In this document: in pieces, positions 9,417 to 17,907 of the stretch
Layout: each line of letters opens with the position of its first letter
Numbering within the stretch: the stretch's first letter is position 1
Assembly: GCF_018596315.1 (NCBI RefSeq)
Contig: NZ_JAHEAG010000009.1
Coordinates: 62,001-126,000, forward strand
Length of the DNA: 64,000 nucleotides
Source: Bradyrhizobium sp. SRL28
Lineage (GTDB): Bacteria; Pseudomonadota; Alphaproteobacteria; Rhizobiales; Xanthobacteraceae
Reading direction: 5' to 3'
Made by a program: the position numbers and the translations under genes
Notes under the pieces: generated by a model
What the model was told of the DNA's origin: nothing
Database searches by the model: none
What the model saw: the letters and a program-made list of their open reading frames with translations, nothing else

Positions 9417-9471
9417 TACCCACGTACGATTGGGCGATCGGTCTCAACCCTCCTAGTCTCGCTGCTAATCG
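9417..9471 (+). promoter_or_regulatory. Recurrent promoter-like element, copy 1 (ACGTACAATTG type)
   Basis: The upstream block TACCCACGTACGATTGGGCG is followed exactly 35 nt from its start by CCTAGTCTCGCTGCTAATCG. The same two blocks, at the same 35-nt offset, occur at 34893-34947; a looser third copy is at 62573. The second block contains a -10-like CTAGTC. It would drive the remnant and small-gene cluster from 9506. Confidence 0.5.
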
Positions 9472-9505
9472 CAAGAGCCGATTGCAGGTGACAAGATTGT
9501 CCACG

Positions 9506-9634
9506 ATCCCGGCCAAAACGATTGAGCGCAGCCGCAATAAACCATGCGGGCGGAATCATGTACGTGCTCCGCCGGCAAACCACACGTGTGACGGCGAAGC
9601 GGTCCGCTGCTTCAGCCCGGGAGGCGGCAGATGA
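9506..9634 (+). pseudogene. C-terminal remnant of a small secreted protein
   Basis: The last about 42 codons match the C-terminus of the intact secreted protein at 10044-10442: shared positions include I/V-ERxRxxP, GRNH, APP and CFxxGG. No signal peptide or N-terminal half is present upstream. Its stop overlaps the next start (9631) as ATGA, exactly as the intact copy overlaps its own downstream gene, so this is the leftover of a duplicated two-gene unit. Confidence 0.65.
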
Positions 9635-10047
9635 GAGTCAGGCTCTGCGAACGTTGTCCCTATACGCCGCGAGATTTGGCAGGCCACTACGATCCCAAGG
9701 GCGACCTTTACGCGTGCGCGAAGTGCGACGGCGGACAAACGGTGAGCACCAACCACTACCCACGCAAGACCGAGAGGAGGCAAGAATGCGCAACAGCCCC
9801 CAATATCCTTGGAACGTCCCCGCCAAGCGTTGCGCTGTCTGCGACGGAAAGTTTGGTCTCATCCGCCACTACTCCTGGCGAACCGCTCTCTGCTCAAAAA
9901 AGTGCGTTGGCCGCTTCAAGGCTCGTCAAGAGGGCGACCACAGATGGTTGCGTAGACTTCAATCCGCAGCCTGGCAAAGGGTACAATGAACGCCATGCGC
10001 CATTGTTTCGACGTTCAGAATTTCGGAGCGAGGAGGTCGCACAATGA
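9631..10047 (+). CDS. Small cysteine-rich protein, zinc-ribbon-like N-terminus
   Basis: 138-codon frame starting MRVRLCERCPYTPRDLAGHY with CxxC at residues 6-9 and a second CxxC in YACAKCDGG (about 29-32), a likely zinc ribbon. SD GGGAGG lies 6 nt before the ATG, which overlaps the preceding remnant (ATGA). The stop overlaps the next gene start (10044) in the same way. The second half is low-character and completely overlaps the better-marked frame at 9786-9989, so translation may matter only for the first 55 residues. Function unknown; such proteins are common in Bradyrhizobium-type genomes (recollection, not checked). Confidence 0.5.
   Translation: MRVRLCERCPYTPRDLAGHYDPKGDLYACAKCDGGQTVSTNHYPRKTERRQECATAPNILGTSPPSVALSATESLVSSATTPGEPLSAQKSALAASRLVKRATTDGCVDFNPQPGKGYNERHAPLFRRSEFRSEEVAQ
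9786..9989 (+). CDS. Small zinc-ribbon protein nested in another frame
   Basis: 67-residue protein with CAVC at 17-20 and CSKKC about 17 residues later (C-x2-C-x16-C-x3-C), the layout of a treble-clef or zinc ribbon, followed by a basic tail. SD GAGGAGG lies 5 nt before ATG, the strongest in the cluster. It lies wholly inside 9631-10047 in another frame. The protein at 10439-10675 has the same cysteine layout with two extra residues, so the two are probably distant relatives. Function not known. Confidence 0.55.
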   Translation: MRNSPQYPWNVPAKRCAVCDGKFGLIRHYSWRTALCSKKCVGRFKARQEGDHRWLRRLQSAAWQRVQ

Positions 10048-10442
10048 TTCCCTTATGCAAACTCCTCCTCTGGAGCTGCATCTGTTGCCTGCTAGCGGCG
10101 GAGGTCCAAGCCCAGGATGGACAAAGCCAGGCCGGAATTCACCGCCATCCGCCGCAGGATCAGCCCCTGCATGAGAAGTTCTATTCGAAATGGCACATGC
10201 CCGATAATCCGTCCGTTAGCTGTTGCAATGAGGCGGACTGCTATCCGACTGAAATCAAGTACGTTGACGGCAAGATCTATGCAAGGCGCAGAGAAGACGG
10301 AAAGTACATCTCCGTGCCACCTGAAAAGGTCGAGCGGAACAGGGACAATCCCGATGGCAGAAATCACCTCTGCGCCCCGCCCCCCAATATCTCCCATTCA
10401 TCCGACACCGTGTTCTGCTTCGCATTGGGGGGCGCGACGTGA
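10044..10442 (+). CDS. Secreted small protein, unknown function
   Basis: 132 residues with a Sec signal peptide (hydrophobic 4-20, cleavage after VQA). The mature part has paired cysteines (SCCNEADCYPTE, LCAPPP, FCFALGG), suggesting disulfides or a metal site, and a conserved tail VERNRDNPDGRNH. The start overlaps the upstream stop (ATGA) and the stop overlaps the next gene start (GTGA), so it sits in a tight translationally coupled cluster. A remnant of a duplicate lies at 9506-9634. I do not recognise a named family. Confidence 0.75.
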   Translation: MIPLCKLLLWSCICCLLAAEVQAQDGQSQAGIHRHPPQDQPLHEKFYSKWHMPDNPSVSCCNEADCYPTEIKYVDGKIYARRREDGKYISVPPEKVERNRDNPDGRNHLCAPPPNISHSSDTVFCFALGGAT

Positions 10443-10675
10443 GATTCGTATTGATGAATGGCAGGACGCCCTGCCAGAAATCCATCTGTGTGCTGTGCGG
10501 CGAGCCAATCGAGGCAAGCTACCTCCGAGAAGTCGGAACGCAGCTGATCTACTGCGATCATGATTGCTACGCCGATCACTGCGCAAGCGCTGCCCAGCTG
10601 CTCGAAAATCATGCGAGAGCATCGGCCTTGGGCCAGAATCTGCCGCCAAGGCACTGGGCCGCGGCCGCTGAATGA
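10439..10675 (+). CDS. Small zinc-ribbon protein
   Basis: 78 residues, GTG start overlapping the preceding stop. CVLCGEP and YCDHDC give C-x2-C-x18-C-x3-C, a likely structural zinc site; the remainder is helical and polar. Paired with the secreted protein upstream. An alternative ATG lies 5 codons in. Unknown function; it could bind DNA, RNA or a protein partner. The 219-bp frame that follows with an ATGA overlap (10672) has no such features and is not called. Confidence 0.6.
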   Translation: MRFVLMNGRTPCQKSICVLCGEPIEASYLREVGTQLIYCDHDCYADHCASAAQLLENHARASALGQNLPPRHWAAAAE

Positions 10676-11044
10676 CTTCCGCCATCTGCGGATTACCGCA
10701 ATTCCGGTCTCATCACAGCAATAGAGGCAAAGTCATTGCGAAGCGGGCGCATACGTTCTCATTCCAACCGCAAACGCAACTCCGTCAACAGATGATGTTG
10801 CGAATGCAAAACATCACGCCGCTGCGGCGCCGTGGCGGTGCCGGAATTTCGATGACGCGTAGCACAGGAGCGATCCGTGACCCAACTGCTTAACACTCAT
10901 TAGCGGGCACCCAATGAACGACAAATGCAAACGACCACCGCTTGCCCATGCATCAGGCACTCCTGTCGCGGACAATTTCAACATCCCGACTGCCGGGCCG
11001 CGTCTGGCAATCTTCTCTCAAGATAGGTCGGCAGGAGACTTGCA
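10676..11044. other. Intergenic, no gene seen
   Basis: About 370 bp between the small-gene cluster and the HD protein. Frames here are short and lack an SD or recognisable motif. AGGTCGGCAGGAG just before 11045 serves as the SD of the next gene. No terminator hairpin was evident. Confidence 0.5.
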
Positions 11045-11704
11045 ATGAATGCCGATCTTACCATCAATACCGATCTCGCCGGGGCCACAATTCCCGACAG
11101 CAAGCTTGCGCGGGAAATAACGGAGTTGGTGCGGGATACCGAGTCGCCGCTGCTCTTTCACCATTCGAGCCGCGTCTACTACTGGGGCGCGCTGGCGGGC
11201 ACGCGTCGCCGGCTCAAATTTGATCCCGAACTGCTTTATGCAGGCGCGATGTTCCACGACATGGGGTTGACCCATCAGCACAGCAGCCAAATCGAGCGAT
11301 TCGAAGTCGACAGCGCGAATGCCGCGCGTGATTTCCTCCGAAGCCACCGCATCGCGCAACAGGATATCGATACCGTCTGGACCGCAATCGCCTTGCACAC
11401 GACGCCCGGCATCCCGCAGCACATGCACCCGGTCATCGCGCTGGTGACGGCGGGCGTCGAAATGGACGTCCTTGGGCTGGCTTATTTAGAATACAGCGAT
11501 GCGGAGCGCGCGGCGGTGGTGCATGCACATCCGCGTCCGCCGCATTTCAAGGAGGACATCATCCAGGCCTTCTATGACGGCAACAAGCACAAGCCGGAGA
11601 CGACCTTCGGCAACGTCAACGCCGACGTGCTCGCGGACAAGGATCCGCACTTCACCCGCGTCAATTTCTGCAGCGTGATCCGAGGATCCGGCTGGCGGGG
11701 GTAA
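11045..11704 (+). CDS. HD-domain metal-dependent hydrolase
   Basis: 219-residue cytoplasmic HD-superfamily protein. The metal site is visible as HHSSRVY (about 37), FHDMG (about 75) and later HTTPG (about 120). Overall layout resembles cyanamide hydratase-like or small phosphohydrolase HD proteins, which are often annotated without a known substrate. SD GGCAGGAG lies about 9 nt before ATG. It is followed after 117 bp by catalase on the same strand; whether they share a transcript is not clear. Substrate cannot be read from the sequence. Confidence 0.8.
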   Translation: MNADLTINTDLAGATIPDSKLAREITELVRDTESPLLFHHSSRVYYWGALAGTRRRLKFDPELLYAGAMFHDMGLTHQHSSQIERFEVDSANAARDFLRSHRIAQQDIDTVWTAIALHTTPGIPQHMHPVIALVTAGVEMDVLGLAYLEYSDAERAAVVHAHPRPPHFKEDIIQAFYDGNKHKPETTFGNVNADVLADKDPHFTRVNFCSVIRGSGWRG

Positions 11705-11821
11705 GCCCGCTAACCTCAAGTCGAGAAGCACGGCACTGAAGCTGCCATCGGCCGAACAGCAGGGCCGATGTCGGTACCCGCGACCTAATCCAATAGAATC
11801 CGACACAATGGAGGACTGATC

Positions 11822-13300
11822 ATGTCTGGCGAGCAAGGCAACACGAACAAGTTTACCAACGCGACTGGAGCCCCGGTTGCTGACAACACCAACATCATGA
11901 CCGCAGGTCGGCGCGGCCCGGCGCTGCTGCAGGATATCTGGTTGATCGAGAAGCTGGCGCATTTCGACCGCGAGGTGATCCCGGAGCGGCGCATGCACGC
12001 CAAGGGTTGGGGCGCCCACGGGACCTTCACTGTCACGCACGACATCACTCGCTACACCAAGGCCAAGGTTTTCTCGAAGATCGGCAAGCAGACGCCGATG
12101 TTCGCGCGCATATCGACCGTCGCGGGTGAGCGCGGCGCTGCCGACGCAGAACGCGACATCCGCGGCACCGCCCTCAAGTTCTATACCGAGGACGGTAACT
12201 GGGACATCGTCGGCAACAACACGCCGGTGTTCTTTTTCCGCGATCCGCTGCGGTTTCCGGACCTCAACCATGCCATCAAGCGCGACCCGCGTACCGGGCT
12301 GCGCAGCGCGGATAACAACTGGGATTTCTGGTCGCTGCTGCCGGAGGCGTTGCACCAGGTCACGATCGTCATGTCCGATCGCGGCATCCCGAAGAGTTTA
12401 CGCCACATGCACCTGTTCGGCAGCCATACCTTCGCGATGATCAATGCCGCCAATGAGCGCGTCTGGGTCAAGTTTCATTTCCGCTCCCAGCAGGGCATCC
12501 AGAACCTCACCGACGCTGAGGCCGCAGCTCTTGTCGCCGCGGATCGCGAAAGCCATGGCCGCGACTTGCTCAATGCGATCGAGGCGCGCGACTTCCCGCG
12601 CTGGACGCTTTTCATTCAGGTGATGACCGAGGCTCAGGCGAAAAACCACAGGCACAATCCCTTCGACGTGACCAAGGTGTGGCCGAAAGCGGAGTATCCG
12701 CTGATCGAGGTCGGCGTGATGGAACTCAATCGTTACCCGGATAACTTTTTCGCTGAAGTGGAGCAGGCCGCGTTCTCGCCCGCCAACATCGTGCCCGGCA
12801 TCGGTTTTTCGCCCGACAAAATGCTCCAGGGGCGGCTGTTCTCTTACGGGGACACACAACGCTACCGGCTCGGTATCAACTTCAACCACATTCCGGTCAA
12901 CGCACCCCAATGCCCGTTCCAAAGCTACCATCGCGACGGCAAGATGCGGACCGACGGCAATCTGGGCAAAACGCTCACCTACAACCCCAACAGCGCGGGA
13001 CTCTGGGACAACCAGCCGGATTTTGCCGAGCCGCCTCTCGCGCTCGAAGGCGACGCGGCGCACTGGGACCACCGCGTCGACGACGATCATTGGGAACAGC
13101 CGGGAAACCTGTTCCGGAACATGACGCCGGCGCAGCAGCAGGCGCTCTTCGAGAACACGGCGCGGGCGATGGGCGACGCAAGCTTACACATCAAGGAACG
13201 GCATGTTGCCAATTGCGCCAAGGCTGATCCGGCCTACGGCGCGGGCGTCGCCAAGGCGCTGGGCATCAATTTCAGGCCGCAGACGATCGCCGCGGAGTAG
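11822..13300 (+). CDS. katA: Monofunctional haem catalase (small subunit, KatA type)
   Basis: Converts hydrogen peroxide to water and oxygen. 492 residues, standard for small-subunit (clade 3) catalases. Distal His59 in RRMHAKG, Asn132 in DIVGNNTPVF, and the proximal haem Tyr342 in RLFSYGDTQRYR are all present, with the NADPH-binding region intact. The start has a GGAGG-type SD 8 nt upstream. A strong hairpin follows the stop. No OxyR gene is adjacent. The window also holds a catalase-related periplasmic peroxidase (52718), AhpD and Dps, giving several layers of peroxide defence. Confidence 0.95.
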   Translation: MSGEQGNTNKFTNATGAPVADNTNIMTAGRRGPALLQDIWLIEKLAHFDREVIPERRMHAKGWGAHGTFTVTHDITRYTKAKVFSKIGKQTPMFARISTVAGERGAADAERDIRGTALKFYTEDGNWDIVGNNTPVFFFRDPLRFPDLNHAIKRDPRTGLRSADNNWDFWSLLPEALHQVTIVMSDRGIPKSLRHMHLFGSHTFAMINAANERVWVKFHFRSQQGIQNLTDAEAAALVAADRESHGRDLLNAIEARDFPRWTLFIQVMTEAQAKNHRHNPFDVTKVWPKAEYPLIEVGVMELNRYPDNFFAEVEQAAFSPANIVPGIGFSPDKMLQGRLFSYGDTQRYRLGINFNHIPVNAPQCPFQSYHRDGKMRTDGNLGKTLTYNPNSAGLWDNQPDFAEPPLALEGDAAHWDHRVDDDHWEQPGNLFRNMTPAQQQALFENTARAMGDASLHIKERHVANCAKADPAYGAGVAKALGINFRPQTIAAE

Positions 13301-13307
13301 ACCCGCC

Positions 13308-13341
13308 GGCCGGCGGCGCTGACCCGCGCCGTCGGCCTTCC
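13308..13341 (+). terminator. Hairpin downstream of catalase
   Basis: 12-bp stem GGCCGGCGGCGC paired with GCGCCGTCGGCC (one G-U pair), 6-nt loop, followed by TTCCTC. It lacks a long T-run, but position and stem strength suit termination after katA. Confidence 0.55.
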
Positions 13342-13411
13342 TCACCCAACGTAATGTTCCCCGGCGAAACGTGATCGCGTCGAGCCGTCAATCTCATCTC
13401 TGGAGAGAACG

Positions 13412-14158
13412 ATGTCCAACCGGATCGCACCAAAACTCCTTGCAGAGTTCATCGGCACCTTCGCATTCGTATTCATTGGCGCCGGCGCCGCGGCCGTGGT
13501 CGGCGACGGTGTCGGCCTGCCCGGTATCGCCGCGATTGCCGTCGCCCATGGCCTGACCATCATGGTCTTCGCTTTCGCTTACGGTTCCATTTCGGGCGGG
13601 CACATGAATCCCGCAGTTACCGTCGGCGTGTTCGCCGCCGGCGCGATGGGTTTCGGCGAGGCGATCGGCTACATCGCCAGCCAACTCATTGGCGGCATCG
13701 CAGGCGCACTCTTCCTGTCGGCCATACTGGGAGGCGCCGCGACCGGCCTTGGCACGCCTGCACTCGCGCACAATCTCGCTCTCGGCGCCACGTCGCTCAC
13801 GATCACGCCCGCGGCCGGCTTCATGATCGAGGCGGTGCTCGCGTTTTTCCTGGTGACAGTCGTACTCAGCACGGCAGTTGCGGGTCGCGCCGGCAATCTC
13901 GCGCCGCTTGCGATCGGGATGACGCTGACCCTCAACATCATCATGGGTGGGGCCCTCACCGGTGCCGCGTTCAATCCGGCGCGAGCGGTTGGCCCGATGG
14001 TCGCGACAGGCAATTTCAGCGACGCCTGGTTGTACCTGACAGCCCCGATCGTTGGCGCCATCATCGCTGCCATTCTGCACACGGCCCTCGCCCGGCTCGC
14101 CCAGGAGCGAATGGCAGCGCCCGCGCCGGGCAGCGCCGCCGCGACGCCCGCCGAATGA
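13412..14158 (+). CDS. Aquaporin / major intrinsic protein
   Basis: Inner-membrane channel of 248 residues with six predicted helices and the two pore motifs GGHMNPAVT (about 64) and GAAFNPARA (about 190). Small residues dominate the pore, as in AqpZ-like water channels, but glycerol, ammonia or other small solutes cannot be excluded. SD GGAGAG lies 6 nt before ATG. The C-terminus is Ala/Pro-rich. It stands between katA and hemA with gaps of 110 and 60 bp; a shared transcript with hemA is possible. Peroxide passage would suit the neighbour but is inference. Confidence 0.9.
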   Translation: MSNRIAPKLLAEFIGTFAFVFIGAGAAAVVGDGVGLPGIAAIAVAHGLTIMVFAFAYGSISGGHMNPAVTVGVFAAGAMGFGEAIGYIASQLIGGIAGALFLSAILGGAATGLGTPALAHNLALGATSLTITPAAGFMIEAVLAFFLVTVVLSTAVAGRAGNLAPLAIGMTLTLNIIMGGALTGAAFNPARAVGPMVATGNFSDAWLYLTAPIVGAIIAAILHTALARLAQERMAAPAPGSAAATPAE

Positions 14159-14218
14159 GTCCCATTCGCTCGCCGCACGCAACCTAGCAAACGACCTACC
14201 AACAAGGAAATCTCAGGA

Positions 14219-15481
14219 ATGTTCGACTACAACGGGAGTTTTCAATTTGCCATTGCTGCTCTGAAACGTGAGCGCCGTTATCGCGTCTTCGCCGACCTGG
14301 AGCGCAAAGTGGGACAGTTCCCCCACGCCCTTTGGAACAGCCCGAGCGGGAAACGGGACGTCGTTGTCTGGTGCTCGAACGATTATCTCGGGATGGGCCA
14401 ACACCCCGAGGTGATCGAAGCGATGTGTTCCGCCGCGCGCACGATGGGTGCAGGCGCAGGCGGCACGCGCAACATCTCGGGCACCAATCGGGCGCTGGTG
14501 GAGCTGGAGGCCGAGCTCGCGGACCTGCATGGCAAGCAGGCGGCGCTCGTCTTCACATCGGGCTACGTGTCCAACCATACGGGTATCGCGACAATTGCCA
14601 GGCTCCTTCCCGATTGCCTGATCCTGTCCGATGCACTCAACCATAATTCGATCGTCGAAGGCGTGCGTGCCGCCGGCAGTGCCAAGCAGATCTGGCGCCA
14701 TAACGATACTCAGCACCTGGAGGAGTTACTGTCGCGCGCAGCGCCCGGCCGCCCGAAGCTGATCGTGTTCGAGAGCGTCTATTCGATGGATGGCGACGTC
14801 GCTCCACTCGAAGCGATCTGCGAACTAGCGGAACGCTATAACGCGATGACCTATCTCGACGAGGTGCACGCTGTTGGCATGTACGGGCCACGCGGCGCCG
14901 GCATCGCCGAACGGGACGGAGTGATGGAGCGCATCGACGTCATAGAGGGAACGCTTGCCAAGGCCTTCGGCGCGCTGGGCGGCTATATCGCCGGCACGAG
15001 CGATGTAGTGGACGCCGTCCGATCCCATGCTCCTGGATTTATCTTCACGACGGCCTTGCCTCCCGCAGTAGCTGCGGCCGCGACAGCTTCGATCGCCCAT
15101 CTCAAGGCATCGGGTGCAGAGCGTGCGGGCCAGCGCGCCGCGGTGGCAGCAACCAAGGCGGCACTACGGAAAGCCGGCCTGCCGGTGCTAGCGGCGGAGA
15201 CGCACATCATTCCGGTCATGGTCGGGGATCCCGACCTGTGCAAGCAGGCGAGCGACCTCCTCCTTGACCGGCACGGCATCTACATCCAGCCGATCAATTA
15301 TCCGACGGTTCCCCGCGGCACCGAGCGATTGCGGATTACCCCCACCCCGGCACATGACGCCCGGCTGATCGCACGGTTGGCTGACGCCCTGATTGCGGTA
15401 TGGCAGGAGCTCGATCTTCCGCTCGGAAGAGATCAGCAGCCGATCGAGCAGCGTATGCAGACGATCGCGGCTGGCGGCTAG
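14219..15481 (+). CDS. hemA: 5-aminolevulinate synthase
   Basis: PLP enzyme condensing glycine and succinyl-CoA to 5-aminolevulinate, the alphaproteobacterial entry to haem. 420 residues. WCSNDYLGMGQHP, GAGAGGTRNISGT, the aspartate-containing YLDEVHAVGMYG and the PLP lysine region EGTLAKAFGALGG are present. It fits a window full of haem proteins (catalase, cytochromes, FDH gamma, Cyo). Many relatives carry two ALAS genes, so this may be the accessory copy; only the genome would tell. Nothing coding follows for 240 bp. Confidence 0.95.
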   Translation: MFDYNGSFQFAIAALKRERRYRVFADLERKVGQFPHALWNSPSGKRDVVVWCSNDYLGMGQHPEVIEAMCSAARTMGAGAGGTRNISGTNRALVELEAELADLHGKQAALVFTSGYVSNHTGIATIARLLPDCLILSDALNHNSIVEGVRAAGSAKQIWRHNDTQHLEELLSRAAPGRPKLIVFESVYSMDGDVAPLEAICELAERYNAMTYLDEVHAVGMYGPRGAGIAERDGVMERIDVIEGTLAKAFGALGGYIAGTSDVVDAVRSHAPGFIFTTALPPAVAAAATASIAHLKASGAERAGQRAAVAATKAALRKAGLPVLAAETHIIPVMVGDPDLCKQASDLLLDRHGIYIQPINYPTVPRGTERLRITPTPAHDARLIARLADALIAVWQELDLPLGRDQQPIEQRMQTIAAGG

Positions 15482-15717
15482 CCAGCCTCGCTGTTTACTT
15501 GACCCATTGCATTTTTGGTGAGCAGTGCGCCGCGCTGTGTGATGCCTTGGTCGTCTATTTCCGGATCTAGCCAACTATCCGTGCGATAGCGTGTGTCCTG
15601 CTCGGCCGCGAATTACCGGAATGACCGCGGCGAAACTGCCGAAGCAGTTTCGCCTTTGTAAGATGGTCACCTTCCCAGGAAGGCTGCTTGGGTAGTCATG
15701 CAATGCGGTGACTTTTC

Positions 15718-15954
15718 TTAATAGTGCCCGCTGGTGCCGGGCGACGAGCCGCCGAACTGCGAGTCGCCGGTGCCGCTCAACGTCGTCGGACCGTCGGGAT
15801 TGCCGTTCGGATTGCCGTAGTTCGGATGCAGATGGACCGCGCCGACAGCAACGCGGTCGGTCCTCGGGACCGACTTGTGATGAACTGTGTTCGCAAGGGC
15901 GGCCGTACCTGAAAGCGCGAGCGCAGAGGCTAGTGCGATTGCGGGAAGTTTCAT
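15718..15954 (-). CDS. Small secreted protein
   Basis: 78 residues: Sec signal MKLPAIALASALALSG with cleavage near ALA, then a Gly/Asn/Pro-rich mature part ending SSPGTSGHY. Start at 15954 is set by the signal peptide and an AAGGA SD. The about 90 bp upstream are clearly related to the leader of the small secreted protein at 58935-59168 (the shared promoter includes the TTTAATGG half-site at 16017-16021). The proteins share the signal peptide pattern and SxxTD/ADR-like middle, suggesting duplicated genes. Function unknown; probably stress-induced. Confidence 0.7.
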   Translation of the reverse strand: MKLPAIALASALALSGTAALANTVHHKSVPRTDRVAVGAVHLHPNYGNPNGNPDGPTTLSGTGDSQFGGSSPGTSGHY

Positions 15955-15989
15955 GGTTGTGTCCTTCGTGTAGAAGCCCCTCTTCACGT

Positions 15990-16032
15990 AGATAAGAGAC
16001 GATCTCATTCGTCCCATTAAATTCTTCTTCAA
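15990..16032 (-). promoter_or_regulatory. CTAAA-N6-TTTAR promoter, site b
   Basis: On the minus strand: degenerate left half TTGAA, spacer GAAGAA, right half TTTAATGG, then TTATCT as -10 starting 26 nt after the first T of TTTAA. Directs the small secreted gene at 15718-15954. Confidence 0.6.
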
Positions 16033-16083
16033 GCACGCGATAGAAGCCGCCAGGCCGCTCGCATGAGCTCACGCGGAGCCCAG

Positions 16084-16189
16084 CTAGTGCTGAGGTGACA
16101 AATATTCGACGATCGCACCGACGTCTTCGGAGGCTTGGTAGGCCCTGATAATCTTGCTGACTTCCGCGTGCCGGTTTGCTTTGACATAA
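16084..16189 (-). pseudogene. C-terminal fragment of a SorB-like cytochrome c
   Basis: The last about 35 codons match the SorB C-terminus (EVSKIIRAYQASEDVGAIVEYL against EVNKMINNYKAPIAPEDVG...). No CxxCH or signal peptide remains upstream; the frame there runs into the DUF202 promoter. It lies next to a second sulfite-oxidase-family gene (16697), which may once have had this cytochrome as partner. Confidence 0.75.
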
Positions 16190-16214
16190 AACGGGATTTG
16201 AAGCGCCGAGAAGA

Positions 16215-16230
16215 ATAAATCCCTTTTTAA
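16215..16230 (+). promoter_or_regulatory. CTAAA-N6-TTTAR site l
   Basis: ATAAA-TCCCTT-TTTAA followed by TGG, 50 bp before the DUF202 start. A CTCATG hexamer begins 26 nt after the right-half first T. Confidence 0.5.
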
Positions 16231-16280
16231 TGGATTTGGCTGGCGCCGCGCCTCATGATTGTAAAGAGACGAGAGATGCA

Positions 16281-16664
16281 ATGATCGCGAACTACACCGA
16301 CCACGCGGCGAACGAGCGAACCTTTCTTGCCTGGATACGGACCGGCTTGGCCGTGACCGCATTTGGATTCTTTCTCGTCAAGCTGAACCTCCTCGTTGCG
16401 GTGGCGGGCGGCGGGAGCTCACCCCATCTTTCGGTCGAAGGCGGCGAGCCGTTAGTCGCGGCCGCGGCGCGCTATGCCGGACTGGCGTTGGTGGTGACAG
16501 GAATCGCCATTATCGCACGAAGCGGCGCCGGGTTTGAGCGCACGCGCCGCGCAATCGATCGCGATGAGGTCATACACATCCCGCGGACCCGGGCGGAATC
16601 GCTACTTTCCGCGGCCGTGACCGTCGCCGTGGTTATTTTCTGCATCTATCTCGCGAAGCTTTGA
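16281..16664 (+). CDS. DUF202 (YidH-type) inner-membrane protein
   Basis: 127-residue small membrane protein with the DUF202 signature NERTFLAWIRTGLAV near residue 12 and three predicted helices (about 22-45, 60-80, 105-125). Start 16281 is preceded by AGAGACGAGAG and places the signature at the usual distance; the upstream frame to 16230 overlaps the promoter site. Function of the family is unknown. It lies 30 bp upstream of the sulfite-oxidase-like gene on the same strand, so the two probably form one transcript under site l. Confidence 0.8.
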   Translation: MIANYTDHAANERTFLAWIRTGLAVTAFGFFLVKLNLLVAVAGGGSSPHLSVEGGEPLVAAAARYAGLALVVTGIAIIARSGAGFERTRRAIDRDEVIHIPRTRAESLLSAAVTVAVVIFCIYLAKL

Positions 16665-16696
16665 CGTTTACGACGCGCAATCCAAAGGAGAACGCC

Positions 16697-17800
16697 GTGG
16701 ATATGAGAAACGACAATTGGTCCGGTACAGCCGTGCACCCCGTTGGCCTGATCATTCGGCAAAAAGGCCCGAACAATCTCGAAATGCCGTTCGATCAGCT
16801 TGGCGATTTCATCACGCCGACCGAGTTGTTCTACATACGCAGCCATTTCCCCACGCCGGAGCTGGATCCTGTCACCTATCGACTGTCGGTAGGCGGTGCG
16901 GTGCGCAGAGAGCTAAGACTGAGCTACGCGGATATCCGCGCCATGCCATCGCGGACATGTATCGCCACGCTGGAATGCGCAGGCAATAGCCGGGTTTTCC
17001 TGGTGCCGCCGGTGCCGGGCGCACAATGGGAACTCGGTGCGGTCGGCAATGCAGAATGGACTGGTGTTCCGCTCTCCGTGCTTTTAGAACGCGCCGGATT
17101 AGCGGACGATGTTTGCGAACTAGTGCTTGAAGGCGCCGATCGCGGCATACCCAAGGAAGAGCCAAAGCCGCCGGGCCCGATCTCATATGCCCGCAGCATC
17201 CCAAGGGCGCGGGCGATGGAGTCCGATGTGCTGATCGCCTACCAGATGAACGGGCGGGATCTGACGCCTGATCATGGCTATCCATTACGCGCCATAGTGC
17301 CGGGACATTACGGCATGGCGTCGGTAAAATGGCTGACCAACATTGTGGCGACTACACAGCCGTTCCAGGGCTACTGGCAGACGTCCGATTATGGCTATTG
17401 GGACGATTCCGCTGGAGTACCGGTTCGCCGGCCACTCGCGGAGATGAAACTGAAGTCTCAGATCGCACGCCCCCGTGTGTACGAGACGCTCGAACCCAAT
17501 CGTCCCTACACCGTTTTCGGTGCCGCCTGGGCGGGAGACACCGATGTCACCGAGATTTGGATCAGCGATGATGGCGGCGCGTCATGGGTTCAAGGCGAGT
17601 TCCTCGACCCGATAAACCGGCACGCATGGCGCCGCTGGAAGTACGATTGGATCACTCCGGCACAACCGGGCCGCTATACGCTGTTGGCGTGCGCGACGGG
17701 AGCAGACCAACGTGCCCAGCCGGACGATCATAATCCGAATTTCGGCAGCTATGTGATTGATCACCCGCTTCCGATCGAGGTCTTTGTAGGTGCGCTTTGA
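16697..17800 (+). CDS. Sulfite-oxidase-family molybdopterin enzyme without export signal
   Basis: Oxidoreductase of the SUOX/YedY/SoxC superfamily. The GTG at 16697, 6 nt after AAAGGAG, gives 367 residues starting MDMRNDNWSG; ATG 16703 is an alternative. Mo-ligand Cys94 lies in ATLECAGNSRVF; the Mo-co dimerisation domain fills the C-terminal third (WISDDGGASW). Unlike SorA and SoxC here, it has no Tat signal, so it is expected in the cytosol unless carried by a partner. No cytochrome subunit is intact beside it; a SorB-like remnant lies at 16084. Substrate is uncertain: sulfite or another S- or N-oxide. Confidence 0.82.
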   Translation: MDMRNDNWSGTAVHPVGLIIRQKGPNNLEMPFDQLGDFITPTELFYIRSHFPTPELDPVTYRLSVGGAVRRELRLSYADIRAMPSRTCIATLECAGNSRVFLVPPVPGAQWELGAVGNAEWTGVPLSVLLERAGLADDVCELVLEGADRGIPKEEPKPPGPISYARSIPRARAMESDVLIAYQMNGRDLTPDHGYPLRAIVPGHYGMASVKWLTNIVATTQPFQGYWQTSDYGYWDDSAGVPVRRPLAEMKLKSQIARPRVYETLEPNRPYTVFGAAWAGDTDVTEIWISDDGGASWVQGEFLDPINRHAWRRWKYDWITPAQPGRYTLLACATGADQRAQPDDHNPNFGSYVIDHPLPIEVFVGAL

Positions 17801-17907
17801 ACTGCAGCGTTCGTGCCGGCCTACCGCCGTCCCGTTGGGCTTTCGTGGATCTCTCACGCGTCGCGCGCCTAGAATCGCCATGGCGCGCCTATCCGGCGAT
17901 GGTCACC

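Noticed and set aside
10672..10893. 73-codon frame starting by ATGA overlap after the zinc-ribbon gene
   Set aside because: No cysteine motif, membrane segment or domain; the overlap alone is weak evidence.
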